A stretch of DNA of 53,156 nt from an uncultured Opitutales bacterium. GTDB taxonomy: Bacteria; Verrucomicrobiota; Verrucomicrobiia; Opitutales; Intestinicryptomonadaceae. Of the stretch, positions 27,050 to 34,920 are shown in pieces. The notes under the pieces were generated by a model. That model was not told where the DNA came from. It worked only from the letters and a program-made list of their open reading frames with translations, and did not search any database. Position numbers and translations under genes: made by a program. Position 1 is the first letter of the stretch. Each line of letters starts with the position of its first letter. The DNA lies in the NCBI GenBank assembly GCA_900547395.1, contig URGP01000015.1:1-53156 (forward strand), given 5' to 3'.

Positions 27050-27756
27050 TGGAAAGTTCCTTCAATTTCAGCATAATCGGAAAATCCTACGCACTTGCCG
27101 CTCTTGACGACCCTAAAACCTAAAATGTCGTAGGGATTTGACTGCACATACTTGCCCGATGCGTTCAGTGCGCCTGTCGCGACAACAATCTGCGCGCTCG
27201 GATTTTCAGACAAACCTTCGGGAGAAAATTCATAGCAATACCAGTCTCCGTTGCCCTCGCCCATGCTTTGCGGCTTTCTGCTGCCGAAATGGGATATGCC
27301 GACTATGCTCGGAGCCCCCGTTGTTCCGTTGCGGAAAGTGCTGTACATGAGCCTTTGACCTTTAAAAGTTTCAGGAAGAGTGGCATAGGCATTATACTCG
27401 CCCGAAGTCGGAACGAAGAAAACGCCTTTCGGGAGCATAATCGCGTTTGAGTAGGAAGCCCAGCCAAGGCTGTTGCCGTCCTCGTCAAAATACTCGTAAA
27501 CAAGCCCTACCTGACGCAATTTTCTCGTCAAGTCGTCGCCCTTGTAAATCAAAACCCTTGAACGCGCGTTTTTGGAGCATGACAAGAGCCTCGCTTCCTC
27601 AAACGCCGACATAAGCTGCTGCTGTGCGGTGCGCAAAGACTGCTTGCCCGAATTCCAGTTGACAAGCATCACGCTGCCAGATCCGATGAGAGCGATGATT
27701 GAAATGACAACCAAAAGCTCTATCAAAGTGAATGCTTTTTTTGTTCTTTTTAACAT
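27046..27756 (-). CDS. Pseudopilin-like protein, GspH size class
   Basis: A 236-residue protein with KKAFTLIELLVVISIIALIGSGSVMLV, a prepilin leader with E at +5. The rest carries QQQLMSAFEEARLLSCSKNARSRVLIY, the helix-then-strand opening common in GspH/FimT proteins, and small beta strands. It probably caps or nucleates a pseudopilus; its size fits the third small member (D) of the cassette. It starts nine bases after the preceding gene's stop. Confidence 0.75.
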   Translation of the reverse strand: MLKRTKKAFTLIELLVVISIIALIGSGSVMLVNWNSGKQSLRTAQQQLMSAFEEARLLSCSKNARSRVLIYKGDDLTRKLRQVGLVYEYFDEDGNSLGWASYSNAIMLPKGVFFVPTSGEYNAYATLPETFKGQRLMYSTFRNGTTGAPSIVGISHFGSRKPQSMGEGNGDWYCYEFSPEGLSENPSAQIVVATGALNASGKYVQSNPYDILGFRVVKSGKCVGFSDYAEIEGTFQ

Positions 27757-27765
27757 AGAAATATA

Positions 27766-28392
27766 TTAGTTTACCCAAGAGAACACATCGTCAGCCTCGT
27801 AGTCCGCGCCCGCCTTGGTTTCGTCCTTTTTAAGAGTGAAAATAATGACCGACTTGCGGACGCCCGAAGCCACATCGGGAACGATTTCCTTGAAGTCCTC
27901 GGCGGAAATGCCGTCGGAAATCAAAGGATAGCCCTTGCGTATCTGCCCTGCGCCCGTCTTGTCAACACAAATGTAAATATTGGGATTTCCAAAAGGATCG
28001 ACAATCTTCCAAGAATTGTCCTTCTTCTGCAAGACAGTGCTGTCGAAAGTAAAGAAAGAGCGCATGCGGCGGTTAAACTTCTTTCTGTCGGCGTCCGACA
28101 AGTTGGAGCCGTCGATGTTCCTGCCGGTGAGAGATTTTATGAGATTTTCGGCATTGTTGCCGTCAGCGAGGTTGACGCGCTCCTTTTCGACCAAAAATTC
28201 GGGATAAAATCCGTACTCCGTCTTAAACTGGTCGATTGCGCCCGCAAGCTGAACCATGAAAGTTTTTGAAGTGCTGCGCTTCGCCTTGTTGCGTGCACCC
28301 GCGATTGCAGGCATCAAAAGACCCGCCATAACGGCGATAATCGAAATGACAATTAAAAGTTCGACAAGAGTAAATGCGTTTTTCTTTTTCAT
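27766..28392 (-). CDS. Pseudopilin, GspG-like
   Basis: A protein of about 208 residues with KKNAFTLVELLIVISIIAVMAGLLMPAIAGARNKAK, a textbook major-pseudopilin N-terminus. IDQFKTEYGFYP and the late WKIVDPFGNPNIYI are the GspG signature (helix, then DPWGNPY-like loop). I use ATG 28392 so that the leader is the short basic kind. The frame could extend to 28467, but that would overlap the preceding gene and lengthen the leader. Calcium-binding residues typical of GspG cannot be assigned confidently. Confidence 0.8.
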   Translation of the reverse strand: MKKKNAFTLVELLIVISIIAVMAGLLMPAIAGARNKAKRSTSKTFMVQLAGAIDQFKTEYGFYPEFLVEKERVNLADGNNAENLIKSLTGRNIDGSNLSDADRKKFNRRMRSFFTFDSTVLQKKDNSWKIVDPFGNPNIYICVDKTGAGQIRKGYPLISDGISAEDFKEIVPDVASGVRKSVIIFTLKKDETKAGADYEADDVFSWVN

Positions 28393-28453
28393 AATCGGGT
28401 TTTTATAATGGGTTAATTTTAAGATATTTTCAACAAATTTTTTTAAGGGGAAA

Positions 28454-29119
28454 TCAATCCCAGCCATAAACGATGTTGTCCACGTTTTTCACGTTCGAGC
28501 GGTAGTCGTCTTCATTAGGCATGATTCCGTTGGAGAACATCGACTGCACTTCGGCGGATTCCCCGTCTTCGCCCATGCTCATGAGGAAAAACGAAGTACC
28601 CTCCCACGCACCGATAGATCCTACCATAATCGAAGTGTCGTAATAGTACAAATATGGATTGCCCCATGGGTCGATAAAGGCGTTTCTGTCGTTGTCGTAA
28701 TTGGAAACGGAAGCATCGGGGTCTGAGGGGTCGCCAATGCGCATCAAAGTAACGTCCAAAAGCGGCTTGTAGTCAGATTCCTTGTCAACATCAATGAACT
28801 TCACCTGCCTGTCCTCCACTTTCATGTAAGACTGCCCCGCAAGGCATTTGTAAAGCCTGCGCGCGCAGTTTTCAACGCCGCCTTTTGCGCTTAGGCGCGG
28901 ATAGTCGTTGTACATTCCCTTGAAAGCGTCAAGCCCGACCGCGATTGCCGCCATGTCCGCGGCGGCTCTCGAACGCCCTTGCGCCTGCGTCACGGAATCC
29001 GCAACGCGCGTTGTCAAAGCCGCAAGCACCGCAATTATTGCGATGACTATGAGAATTTCAATCAATGTAAACGCGCGTTTTGCGCGATTTTCGGGAGTAA
29101 AAAGGATAGTCTTTTTCAT
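28454..29119 (-). CDS. Pseudopilin, GspG-like
   Basis: A 221-residue protein, first in the operon, with NRAKRAFTLIEILIVIAIIAVLAALTTRVADSV and then MAAIAVGLDAFKGMYNDYPRL and FIDPWGNPYLYYYD, the GspG hallmarks. It therefore resembles the major pseudopilin, and the neighbour is a second one. No secretin, ATPase, platform protein or prepilin peptidase is in the window, so the assembly machinery must be elsewhere. A 134 bp gap separates it from divergent purB. Confidence 0.82.
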   Translation of the reverse strand: MKKTILFTPENRAKRAFTLIEILIVIAIIAVLAALTTRVADSVTQAQGRSRAAADMAAIAVGLDAFKGMYNDYPRLSAKGGVENCARRLYKCLAGQSYMKVEDRQVKFIDVDKESDYKPLLDVTLMRIGDPSDPDASVSNYDNDRNAFIDPWGNPYLYYYDTSIMVGSIGAWEGTSFFLMSMGEDGESAEVQSMFSNGIMPNEDDYRSNVKNVDNIVYGWD

Positions 29120-29253
29120 GAATGGACAAAAGTTTGATATATGATTTAATGTTTGTCAAGAAATTCGGCATTTCAAAAAAAATTCATTTTTCCCCGCGTC
29201 GGCTAATTTTAATCTTTAAAAGGAGCAAAATTTCGCCAATATAAAAAACCATC

Positions 29254-30672
29254 ATGATAGCAGATGTATTGGCAGAAAGATACGCCTCCTCACAAATGAA
29301 AGATATTTGGAGCGCGGAAGGAAAAATTTTACTCGAACGCGAACTTTGGATTGCCGTTATGAAGGCGCAAAAGGAGCTGGGCTTGGATATTCCGCAGGAA
29401 GCGATAGACTCCTACGAAAAAGCAAAGTCGAACATAAACGTCGCCTCAATCAACGCCCGCGAAAAAATCACGCGCCACGACGTAAAGGCGAGAATCGAGG
29501 AATTTTGCGATTTGGCAGGCTTTGAACACATCCACAAAGGAATGACAAGCCGCGACCTGACCGAATGCGTCGAACAACTGCAAGTTTACAAGTCGCTAAA
29601 ACTCGCGCAGATGAAAGCAGTGGCGTCTCTTGGCGCATTCAAGGCTTACGCGGAAAAATACGCCGAATATCCGTACGCGGCGCGCACGCACAACGTAATC
29701 GCACAGCTTACGACGCTCGGCAAACGCTTCGCAATGTTCGGCGAAGACCTCTTGCGCGCAGTTTGCGGGCTTCAACAGCTTATCGACACCTATCCTGTGC
29801 GCGGGCTGAAAGGCGCAATCGGCACCCAGCTCGACCAGCTCACCCTCTTTAACGGAGACAAGGAAAAGGCATTGAAGCTCAATGAACTTGTCCTCGAACA
29901 CCTCGGCATTTCAAACTCGTTCGGAGCGACAGGGCAAGTCTATCCGCGCTCGCTCGATTTTGAAACGGTGGCGGCGGTGTACCAGCTCGCCTCCGGTCCT
30001 TCTTCGTTTGCAAAGACACTCCGCATAATGGCGGGCCACGAACTCGCGGGCGAAGGCTTTGCAAAAGGGCAGACAGGCTCTTCGGCAATGCCGCACAAAA
30101 TGAACTCCCGCAGCTGCGAACGCTTAAACGGCTTCCAAGTAATCATAAGGGGCTTCATGGAAATGGCGGCCTCCCTTGCGGGCGACCAGTGGAACGAAGG
30201 CGACGTCTCCTGCTCTGTTGTGCGACGTGTGATGCTTCCCGGAACTTTCTTTGCAATCGACGGGCTTTTTGAGACATTCCTCACAATTTCAAGGCAAATG
30301 GAAATAAACGAAGCGGTAATCGACGCCGAAAAGGAAAAGTATATGCCGTTTCTGCTCACGACAACCGTGATGATGCAGGCGGTAAAAAACGGCATCGGAA
30401 GAGAAGACGCCCACGAAGTCATAAAAGAGCACGCCGTCGCCACTTTGCGCGACTTGCGCGCGGGCAAAATCGTCAAAAACGATTTGCTTGAACGCCTCGC
30501 AAACGACAGCCGCATGCCTCTTGACCTTCCCGCGCTCCAAAATATTTTGGAAAAAGGCAAAAACGAAACAGGCATGGCAAAAGCGCAAGCCCTCGACTTT
30601 GCAAAGCGCGTGGAATGCTGGTTGAAAAAATATCCCGAAGCCGAAAGCTACGCCCCCGCCCCCATTCTCTGA
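29254..30672 (+). CDS. purB: Adenylosuccinate lyase
   Basis: A 472-residue cytosolic enzyme of the fumarase/aspartase superfamily that acts twice in purine synthesis: SAICAR to AICAR, and adenylosuccinate to AMP. KGMTSRDLTE (95-104), ARTHN (143-147) and the flexible-loop signature GSSAMPHKMN (275-284) are intact. TTLGKRFAMF at 153-162 places it in the longer, eukaryote-like branch. An AAGGAG sits about 32 bases before the start, so its role is uncertain. It is followed seven bases later by the tgt-like gene. Confidence 0.95.
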   Translation: MIADVLAERYASSQMKDIWSAEGKILLERELWIAVMKAQKELGLDIPQEAIDSYEKAKSNINVASINAREKITRHDVKARIEEFCDLAGFEHIHKGMTSRDLTECVEQLQVYKSLKLAQMKAVASLGAFKAYAEKYAEYPYAARTHNVIAQLTTLGKRFAMFGEDLLRAVCGLQQLIDTYPVRGLKGAIGTQLDQLTLFNGDKEKALKLNELVLEHLGISNSFGATGQVYPRSLDFETVAAVYQLASGPSSFAKTLRIMAGHELAGEGFAKGQTGSSAMPHKMNSRSCERLNGFQVIIRGFMEMAASLAGDQWNEGDVSCSVVRRVMLPGTFFAIDGLFETFLTISRQMEINEAVIDAEKEKYMPFLLTTTVMMQAVKNGIGREDAHEVIKEHAVATLRDLRAGKIVKNDLLERLANDSRMPLDLPALQNILEKGKNETGMAKAQALDFAKRVECWLKKYPEAESYAPAPIL

Positions 30673-30679
30673 TTTTCAG

Positions 30680-31789
30680 ATGTTTGAAGTTTTAAAGACA
30701 GAGCAAGGCGCAAGAAGGGGCGTTTTAACGACTCCGCACGGCAAAATCCAAACTCCGATATTTATGCCCGTCGGCACGCAGGCGACGGTTAAATCCCTAA
30801 CGCCCGCGCAGATAGAGGAAACAGGAGCGCAAATAATCCTTTCAAACACCTACCATCTGAACATTCGCCCGACATCAAAGCTAATCGAAAAATTCGGGGG
30901 ACTGCACGGCTTTATGAGATGGAACAAGCCCATCTTGACCGACAGCGGCGGCTTTCAGGCGTTTTCGCTTTCAAAACTGCGCAAAATCACCGAAGAAGGC
31001 ATAACGTTTAAATCGCACTTAGACGGCGCAAAACTCTTTCTCTCACCCGAAAGTTGCATGCAAATCCAAAAGGAGCTTAACAGCGACATCCGCATGGTTT
31101 TGGACGAATGCATACCCTACCCATGCGAAAAGCGCGACTGCCTGAAATCGGTTGAGCGCACTATCCGCTGGGCAAAACGCTGCAAGAAAATCCACGAAAG
31201 CTTTGCAGACCAAAACTTGACTTTCGGCATCGTGCAAGGCGGAATTTACGACGACATCCGCAAAATGTGCGCCGAAGAGCTTTCGCAAATGGATTTCCCG
31301 GGATATGCAATCGGCGGAGTGAGCGTCGGCGAACCTGAAGAGGAAATGCTAAAACAAGTTGACGCCTCTGCAAAATACCTGCCCGAAAACAAACCGCGCT
31401 ACGTTATGGGAGTCGGAACACCCGTCCAGCTCTTAAAAATGATTGCCTTGGGCGCAGACATGTTCGACTGCGTAATGCCTACAAGACTCGCGCGCCATGC
31501 CAACGCATTTACCGTTAACGGCGTAATAAACCTGAAAAATTCGCGCTTTAAAGAAGACCATTCGCCAATAGACGAAACTGTCCCAAGCTATGCGTCAAAT
31601 TTCACGAGAGCCTATATAAGACACCTTGTTGTTTCAAATGAAATGCTCGCCTGTACCCTGCTTTCAATCCATAATATTTCTTTCTTTTTGGACTTGATGC
31701 GACAGGCGCGCGAACACCTTGAAATCGGCGATTTTGCCGAATGGTCAAATTTCTGGATAAGCCGCTATAACGCAGGCGAAAAACAATAA
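30680..31789 (+). CDS. tgt: tRNA-guanine transglycosylase with the zinc cysteines missing
   Basis: A 369-residue member of the TGT family, which exchanges the wobble guanine of GUN-anticodon tRNAs for preQ1 on the way to queuosine. LTDSGGFQ with D88, IVQGG (184-188), YVMGVGTP and the nucleophile D263 in MFDCVMPTR are present. The usual C-x-C-x2-C zinc site before RAYIRHL is not: residues 299-307 read ETVPSYASN, with serines where two of the cysteines belong, while the fourth zinc ligand, H331 in SIHN, remains. The loop after the nucleophile is also unusual (RLARHANAFT for the common R-N-x-R-N-G-x-x-F-T). The enzyme may fold without zinc or may have changed activity. queA lies at 40919. Confidence 0.85.
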   Translation: MFEVLKTEQGARRGVLTTPHGKIQTPIFMPVGTQATVKSLTPAQIEETGAQIILSNTYHLNIRPTSKLIEKFGGLHGFMRWNKPILTDSGGFQAFSLSKLRKITEEGITFKSHLDGAKLFLSPESCMQIQKELNSDIRMVLDECIPYPCEKRDCLKSVERTIRWAKRCKKIHESFADQNLTFGIVQGGIYDDIRKMCAEELSQMDFPGYAIGGVSVGEPEEEMLKQVDASAKYLPENKPRYVMGVGTPVQLLKMIALGADMFDCVMPTRLARHANAFTVNGVINLKNSRFKEDHSPIDETVPSYASNFTRAYIRHLVVSNEMLACTLLSIHNISFFLDLMRQAREHLEIGDFAEWSNFWISRYNAGEKQ

Positions 31790-31830
31790 ACTCCGCCGCA
31801 AATCATAAAAAAATCGAATACATTTCATCT

Positions 31831-31862
31831 CCGCCACTTGTATTTTACAAGCGGCGGTTTTT
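31831..31862 (+). terminator. Terminator of the purB-tgt operon
   Basis: CCGCC-A-CTTGT-ATTTT-ACAAG-C-GGCGG is followed by TTTTT. It begins 42 bp after the tgt stop and is the strongest hairpin terminator in the window. Confidence 0.9.
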
Positions 31863-32035
31863 GCATTTTATAGAATGCCTGCAATTTTTTTGTAAAATTG
31901 AAGCGGAGAAGTTTTACCTGCCGAAAGAAAGTATTGTGGAGACAACGCCGCAATGATTGCCTTTGCGGCTTATATCTATTCATGTTTTAAATCGGAAGCG
32001 AACACATTGAAACTCGAACCATCGCGCCCCCTTGC

Positions 32036-33025
32036 TCAGCCGAAAAACTCTTTGGCGTCGGCTTTGGAGATATTTTGCATGTTGACGTATCGGGAGCGGA
32101 GAAGGAAAAGGTCGTGGTGTCCCATATTGAGTTGGAGTCGGGGGAGGTCGGAGTATCTTTTCGTAAAGTAGCTTGCGTAGGTATGTCGAAGCACGTCTTG
32201 CACCCAAAGCCCCTTGAATCCCGAATTATCCCTAATCTGTTTCCACTTCTTCGACCAGTTTCTTGGCGACAAGCATCCAAATCTCGTTTCCCTATCCAAA
32301 AGAATATTCTTTAACTTCGGGCAAATTTCGACATGCCGAATACCGCCTGTCTTCGAGCATATCGAGCGGATTTTTATTGAGTTGTCGTCCAAATCTATGT
32401 CGCGCCATTCGAGCCGCTTGGCTTCTTTCGGTCGAATTCCCGCAAGCATCATAAGCCCGACAACTTCCGTGCAGTTTTTCTTCTTCGCGTTTTTTAAGAG
32501 GATTTTTGTCTCTTCCAAGCTGAGCGGCTTTATCTCTTTTTCAATGATTTTCTTCCTTTCGATTAGCTTGATTGGATTTTTATCGACCCACTCCCTGCGA
32601 ATGGCAAATTCAAATATCGCATGCAAAAACGACCTGCCTTTATTAAATTGAGACGGCGTTAAAAATGTATCGTTTAGCCAGTCTTCGCAGTTTGAGCGGG
32701 AGAGTTCCGAAAAGTTGCGATTGGCAAGTTGGGGATTTGAACGCATCAGACGATTTGCCAAGTACCTGATATCCCTTAGCGAATCGGGGCGGAGAATGTC
32801 TTTCTTTGTTTCGTAGTAAAGATTAAATCCGTTAGCAAATGACATTTCTTTTGTGCGGATATGGCGCAATCCGACTTCAATTACCTTTAAAACAAACTGC
32901 GCATCGGTTAATTTGCTGTCGCTTGGCTTGGCATCCAAAATATTCCTGACAAACCTTGCCGAATCGAGAGCCGAAACTTCCGCCCTCCCCAAAACTTCCA
33001 TAACTGAGCTTAATGTAGTGTCCAT
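32036..33025 (-). CDS. Tyrosine site-specific recombinase
   Basis: A 329-residue phage-integrase-family recombinase with a core-binding domain at about 60-155 and a catalytic domain from 165. Catalytic residues are R198 (AGIRPKEA), likely K225 (SKTG), R280 (VLRHT), H303 (MGHH) and the nucleophile Y313 (SRYVN). The first histidine of the H-x-x-R box is aspartate here (D277). The protein cuts and rejoins DNA at specific sites through a 3'-phosphotyrosine. Its ATG lies one base from a 17 bp sequence repeated in inverse orientation at 33200. It may be the island integrase, a local invertase, or both. No tRNA or duplicated attachment site flanks it. Confidence 0.88.
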   Translation of the reverse strand: MDTTLSSVMEVLGRAEVSALDSARFVRNILDAKPSDSKLTDAQFVLKVIEVGLRHIRTKEMSFANGFNLYYETKKDILRPDSLRDIRYLANRLMRSNPQLANRNFSELSRSNCEDWLNDTFLTPSQFNKGRSFLHAIFEFAIRREWVDKNPIKLIERKKIIEKEIKPLSLEETKILLKNAKKKNCTEVVGLMMLAGIRPKEAKRLEWRDIDLDDNSIKIRSICSKTGGIRHVEICPKLKNILLDRETRFGCLSPRNWSKKWKQIRDNSGFKGLWVQDVLRHTYASYFTKRYSDLPRLQLNMGHHDLFLLRSRYVNMQNISKADAKEFFG

Positions 33026-33026
33026 C

Positions 33027-33043
33027 GTATTTATAATACTATG
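33027..33043 (+). repeat. 17 bp inverted repeat, left copy (GTATTTATAATACTATG)
   Basis: It begins two bases before the recombinase start codon on the minus strand. It is the exact reverse complement of 33200-33216, and each copy is itself a dyad, GTATT-TAT-AATAC. On the minus strand it contains the -10-like hexamer TATTAT at 33038-33033. Confidence 0.9.
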
Positions 33044-33061
33044 GTCAAGTTATAATTTCAA
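33033..33061 (-). promoter_or_regulatory. Promoter reading into the recombinase gene
   Basis: On the minus strand: TTGAAA (33061-33056), a 17 base spacer, TATTAT (33038-33033). The predicted transcription start falls within a few bases of the ATG, so the message would be nearly leaderless. The -10 lies inside the inverted repeat, and the -35 lies outside it. Confidence 0.5.
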
Positions 33062-33120
33062 TTTTAGATTGGATTTGTTTGATATATTGGAACTTTTGAA
33101 ACTTTAAACATAATCAAAAC

Positions 33121-33148
33121 TTGGCATTTTTATTCTTCACCTTACAAT
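33121..33148 (+). promoter_or_regulatory. Promoter-like site inside the inverted-repeat spacer, pointing to the surface-protein genes
   Basis: TTGGCA (33121-33126), 16 bases, TACAAT (33143-33148) on the plus strand, about 115 bp before the 93-residue gene. If the spacer were inverted, this promoter would face the recombinase instead. Confidence 0.4.
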
Positions 33149-33199
33149 GCCCCAAACTCTAATAATCTAATTATCAATCTGTTATAAACATAAAAAACG

Positions 33200-33216
33200 C
33201 ATAGTATTATAAATAC
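33200..33216 (+). repeat. 17 bp inverted repeat, right copy (CATAGTATTATAAATAC)
   Basis: The perfect reverse complement of 33027-33043; the dyad extends to AGTATT-ATA-AATACT. On the plus strand it contains TATTAT (33205-33210), preceded at 17 bases by the poor -35 TTATAA. Confidence 0.9.
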
Positions 33217-33263
33217 TGTATGCTTCTTATTCATTAAATTTACCAAAAGAAATAGGAGTTTAT

Positions 33264-33545
33264 ATGGATATAGAAAATGAAGTAAAAGAGGCTTTGAAAC
33301 AAATGGAAAATAAATTTTCTTCCCATGATTTTATCAAGAAATTTTCATCAATGTTTCAAAAGAAATATATAGAATTGCTATATAACTGCAAGAATGAAAA
33401 TGAACCGTTTCAAGTTGTCCATTCGCAAATAGGACGTTTTTTGGAAAGAAACGCACAATTATTAGAAATAAAAAAAATAGATAGAAAAAATAGCAATAAT
33501 ATTTTTGGAAATATCAATGACGTCCAAGAATGGGAAAAATTTTAG
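33264..33545 (+). CDS. Unknown 93-residue protein of the AT-rich island
   Basis: A short acidic-basic soluble protein with no hit that I recognise. It is mostly helical by composition: EVKEALKQMENKFSSHDFIKKFSSMFQKKYIELLYNC, then a charged tail. AGGAG lies seven bases before the ATG, a stronger ribosome-binding site than most genes here have. Codons are strongly AT-ending, unlike the core genes on both sides. It lies 12 bases before the pentapeptide-repeat gene and so forms an operon with it. Confidence 0.7.
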   Translation: MDIENEVKEALKQMENKFSSHDFIKKFSSMFQKKYIELLYNCKNENEPFQVVHSQIGRFLERNAQLLEIKKIDRKNSNNIFGNINDVQEWEKF

Positions 33546-33557
33546 AAAGTGTAATAA

Positions 33558-34673
33558 ATGAAAAAATATCTGATTGTTTTACAAATTTTTATCACAGCTT
33601 TTGCCTTTGCAAATAAAGACTTTTCTTATCAAGACTTATCGGGAAAAGACTTTTCAAACCAAGATTTAACGGGGGCAAATTTTGAGGGTGCAAATCTAAC
33701 AAACGTATCGTTTAATGGAGCAAACCTGACGAAAGCAAATTTTTCGGTAGAATTTCCATCTGAGGTTTCAATTTTCTCATTAGAAAATGCAGATTTTACT
33801 AATTCCATAATAAAAGGAGCAAGTTTTGTTGCACTGTCCGAATATAATCAGACTTTCCCATTTAGTGAGAAAAAATGTTCTTTAACCTTAGAACAACTTT
33901 ATTCTACTGCAAGTTATAAAAATAATGACTTAGGAGGGAATGGTACTACTTTAACAACATTTATGTCTCAACATTTTAGTAATGCAAATTTTGAAGGAAT
34001 GAATTTAAAGAACGTAAATTTTATGCATTGCGAATTTACGAATGCCAAATTTGACAATGCTATAATAAATGGAGCTTATTTTTATGGTTCTAATTTTACA
34101 AGTGAACAATTATATTCTACGCTCTCTTATAAAAATAAAGATTTATCAAATATATATTTAACAAGATTTTACGAAGATTATAGTACTTTAGACTTATCTC
34201 AACAAAACTTACAGAATTCAGTATTGTATCTTCAAAAAAATATAATATTTTCAGATACAATATTTGAAAATACAGAATTGTTTCAATGTGAAATTTCATT
34301 AAAAAAGTCCTCTATTATCCTAAATATAAAAGATTCCAATACTCCTGCAATTCGTATTACGGGTGGTGAATCATCATATTTTAATCGGTCAGATGGTAAA
34401 CTTATCATAAATTTAACAGATGAATTTGTATTAAATGATAAGGAAATAAATGTAATGTCTTGGGATGACGGAACTACCATAACAGGTTTCTATAAATTAG
34501 TAAAAGGCGAAAATTTAATTTTAAAACAAAATGGTCTTGAATTTAATGATGATTTTTGGACTTTTGAAGTTAGATCGGGTGGATTGTATATTTCTATTCC
34601 CGAACCATCAGCATATGCGGTGGTAATCGGAGCGATTATGCTTGCATTTGCAGTTTATCGCAGAAGAAAGTAG
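33558..34673 (+). CDS. Pentapeptide-repeat PEP-CTERM surface protein
   Basis: A 371-residue exported protein. A signal peptide at 1-18 is followed by classic pentapeptide repeats of the A(N/D)LxG type (GANFEGANLTNVSFNGANLTKANF, ANFEGMNLKNVNF, NAKFDNAIINGAYF), which form a right-handed quadrilateral helix. A second segment with SYKNKDL-type half repeats follows, then a C-terminal beta-rich stretch. The end is a PEP-CTERM sorting signal: IPEPSAYA, a hydrophobic helix, then YRRRK, recognised by an exosortase that moves the protein to the surface. The gene is AT-rich compared with the rest of the window, pointing to recent transfer. The function is unknown; repeats of this type serve as scaffolds or DNA mimics in known cases. 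Confidence 0.85.
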   Translation: MKKYLIVLQIFITAFAFANKDFSYQDLSGKDFSNQDLTGANFEGANLTNVSFNGANLTKANFSVEFPSEVSIFSLENADFTNSIIKGASFVALSEYNQTFPFSEKKCSLTLEQLYSTASYKNNDLGGNGTTLTTFMSQHFSNANFEGMNLKNVNFMHCEFTNAKFDNAIINGAYFYGSNFTSEQLYSTLSYKNKDLSNIYLTRFYEDYSTLDLSQQNLQNSVLYLQKNIIFSDTIFENTELFQCEISLKKSSIILNIKDSNTPAIRITGGESSYFNRSDGKLIINLTDEFVLNDKEINVMSWDDGTTITGFYKLVKGENLILKQNGLEFNDDFWTFEVRSGGLYISIPEPSAYAVVIGAIMLAFAVYRRRK

Positions 34674-34695
34674 CGAATAGGTAAAAGTTATTGCA

Positions 34696-34728
34696 AAAAC
34701 GCACGATTAATTTACACCGTGCGTTTTT
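34696..34728 (+). terminator. Terminator of the PEP-CTERM gene
   Basis: AAAACGCACG (34696-34705) pairs with CGTGCGTTTT (34718-34727), continuing into T, 23 bp after the stop. Confidence 0.8.
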
Positions 34729-34858
34729 ATATGTTTGTTTTTAGCGAGTATTACCAATATCGAACAAACTGAAAAAGAATCTGAGCTTCAAACTTCTACC
34801 CAAATTTTTTAGATAGATCCGCGAATAACTTTAATGGGACTTATATACAACGCTAACC

Positions 34859-34894
34859 AAAACGGCGCAAAGAAAAAACTTTGCGCCGTTTTTT
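34859..34894. terminator. Bidirectional terminator
   Basis: AACGGCGCAAAG, six A, CTTTGCGCCGTT, then TTTT: a perfect 12 bp stem that closes the minus-strand ABC operon and also faces the island. The 130 bp between the two terminators holds no feature that I can name. Confidence 0.8.
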
Positions 34895-34920
34895 GTGGAA
34901 ATATCACGGAAAAATTTAAA

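Noticed and set aside
26444..27076. A 210-codon plus-strand frame
   Set aside because: It lies entirely antisense to a well supported pseudopilin gene with a prepilin signature, and its product has no recognisable feature.
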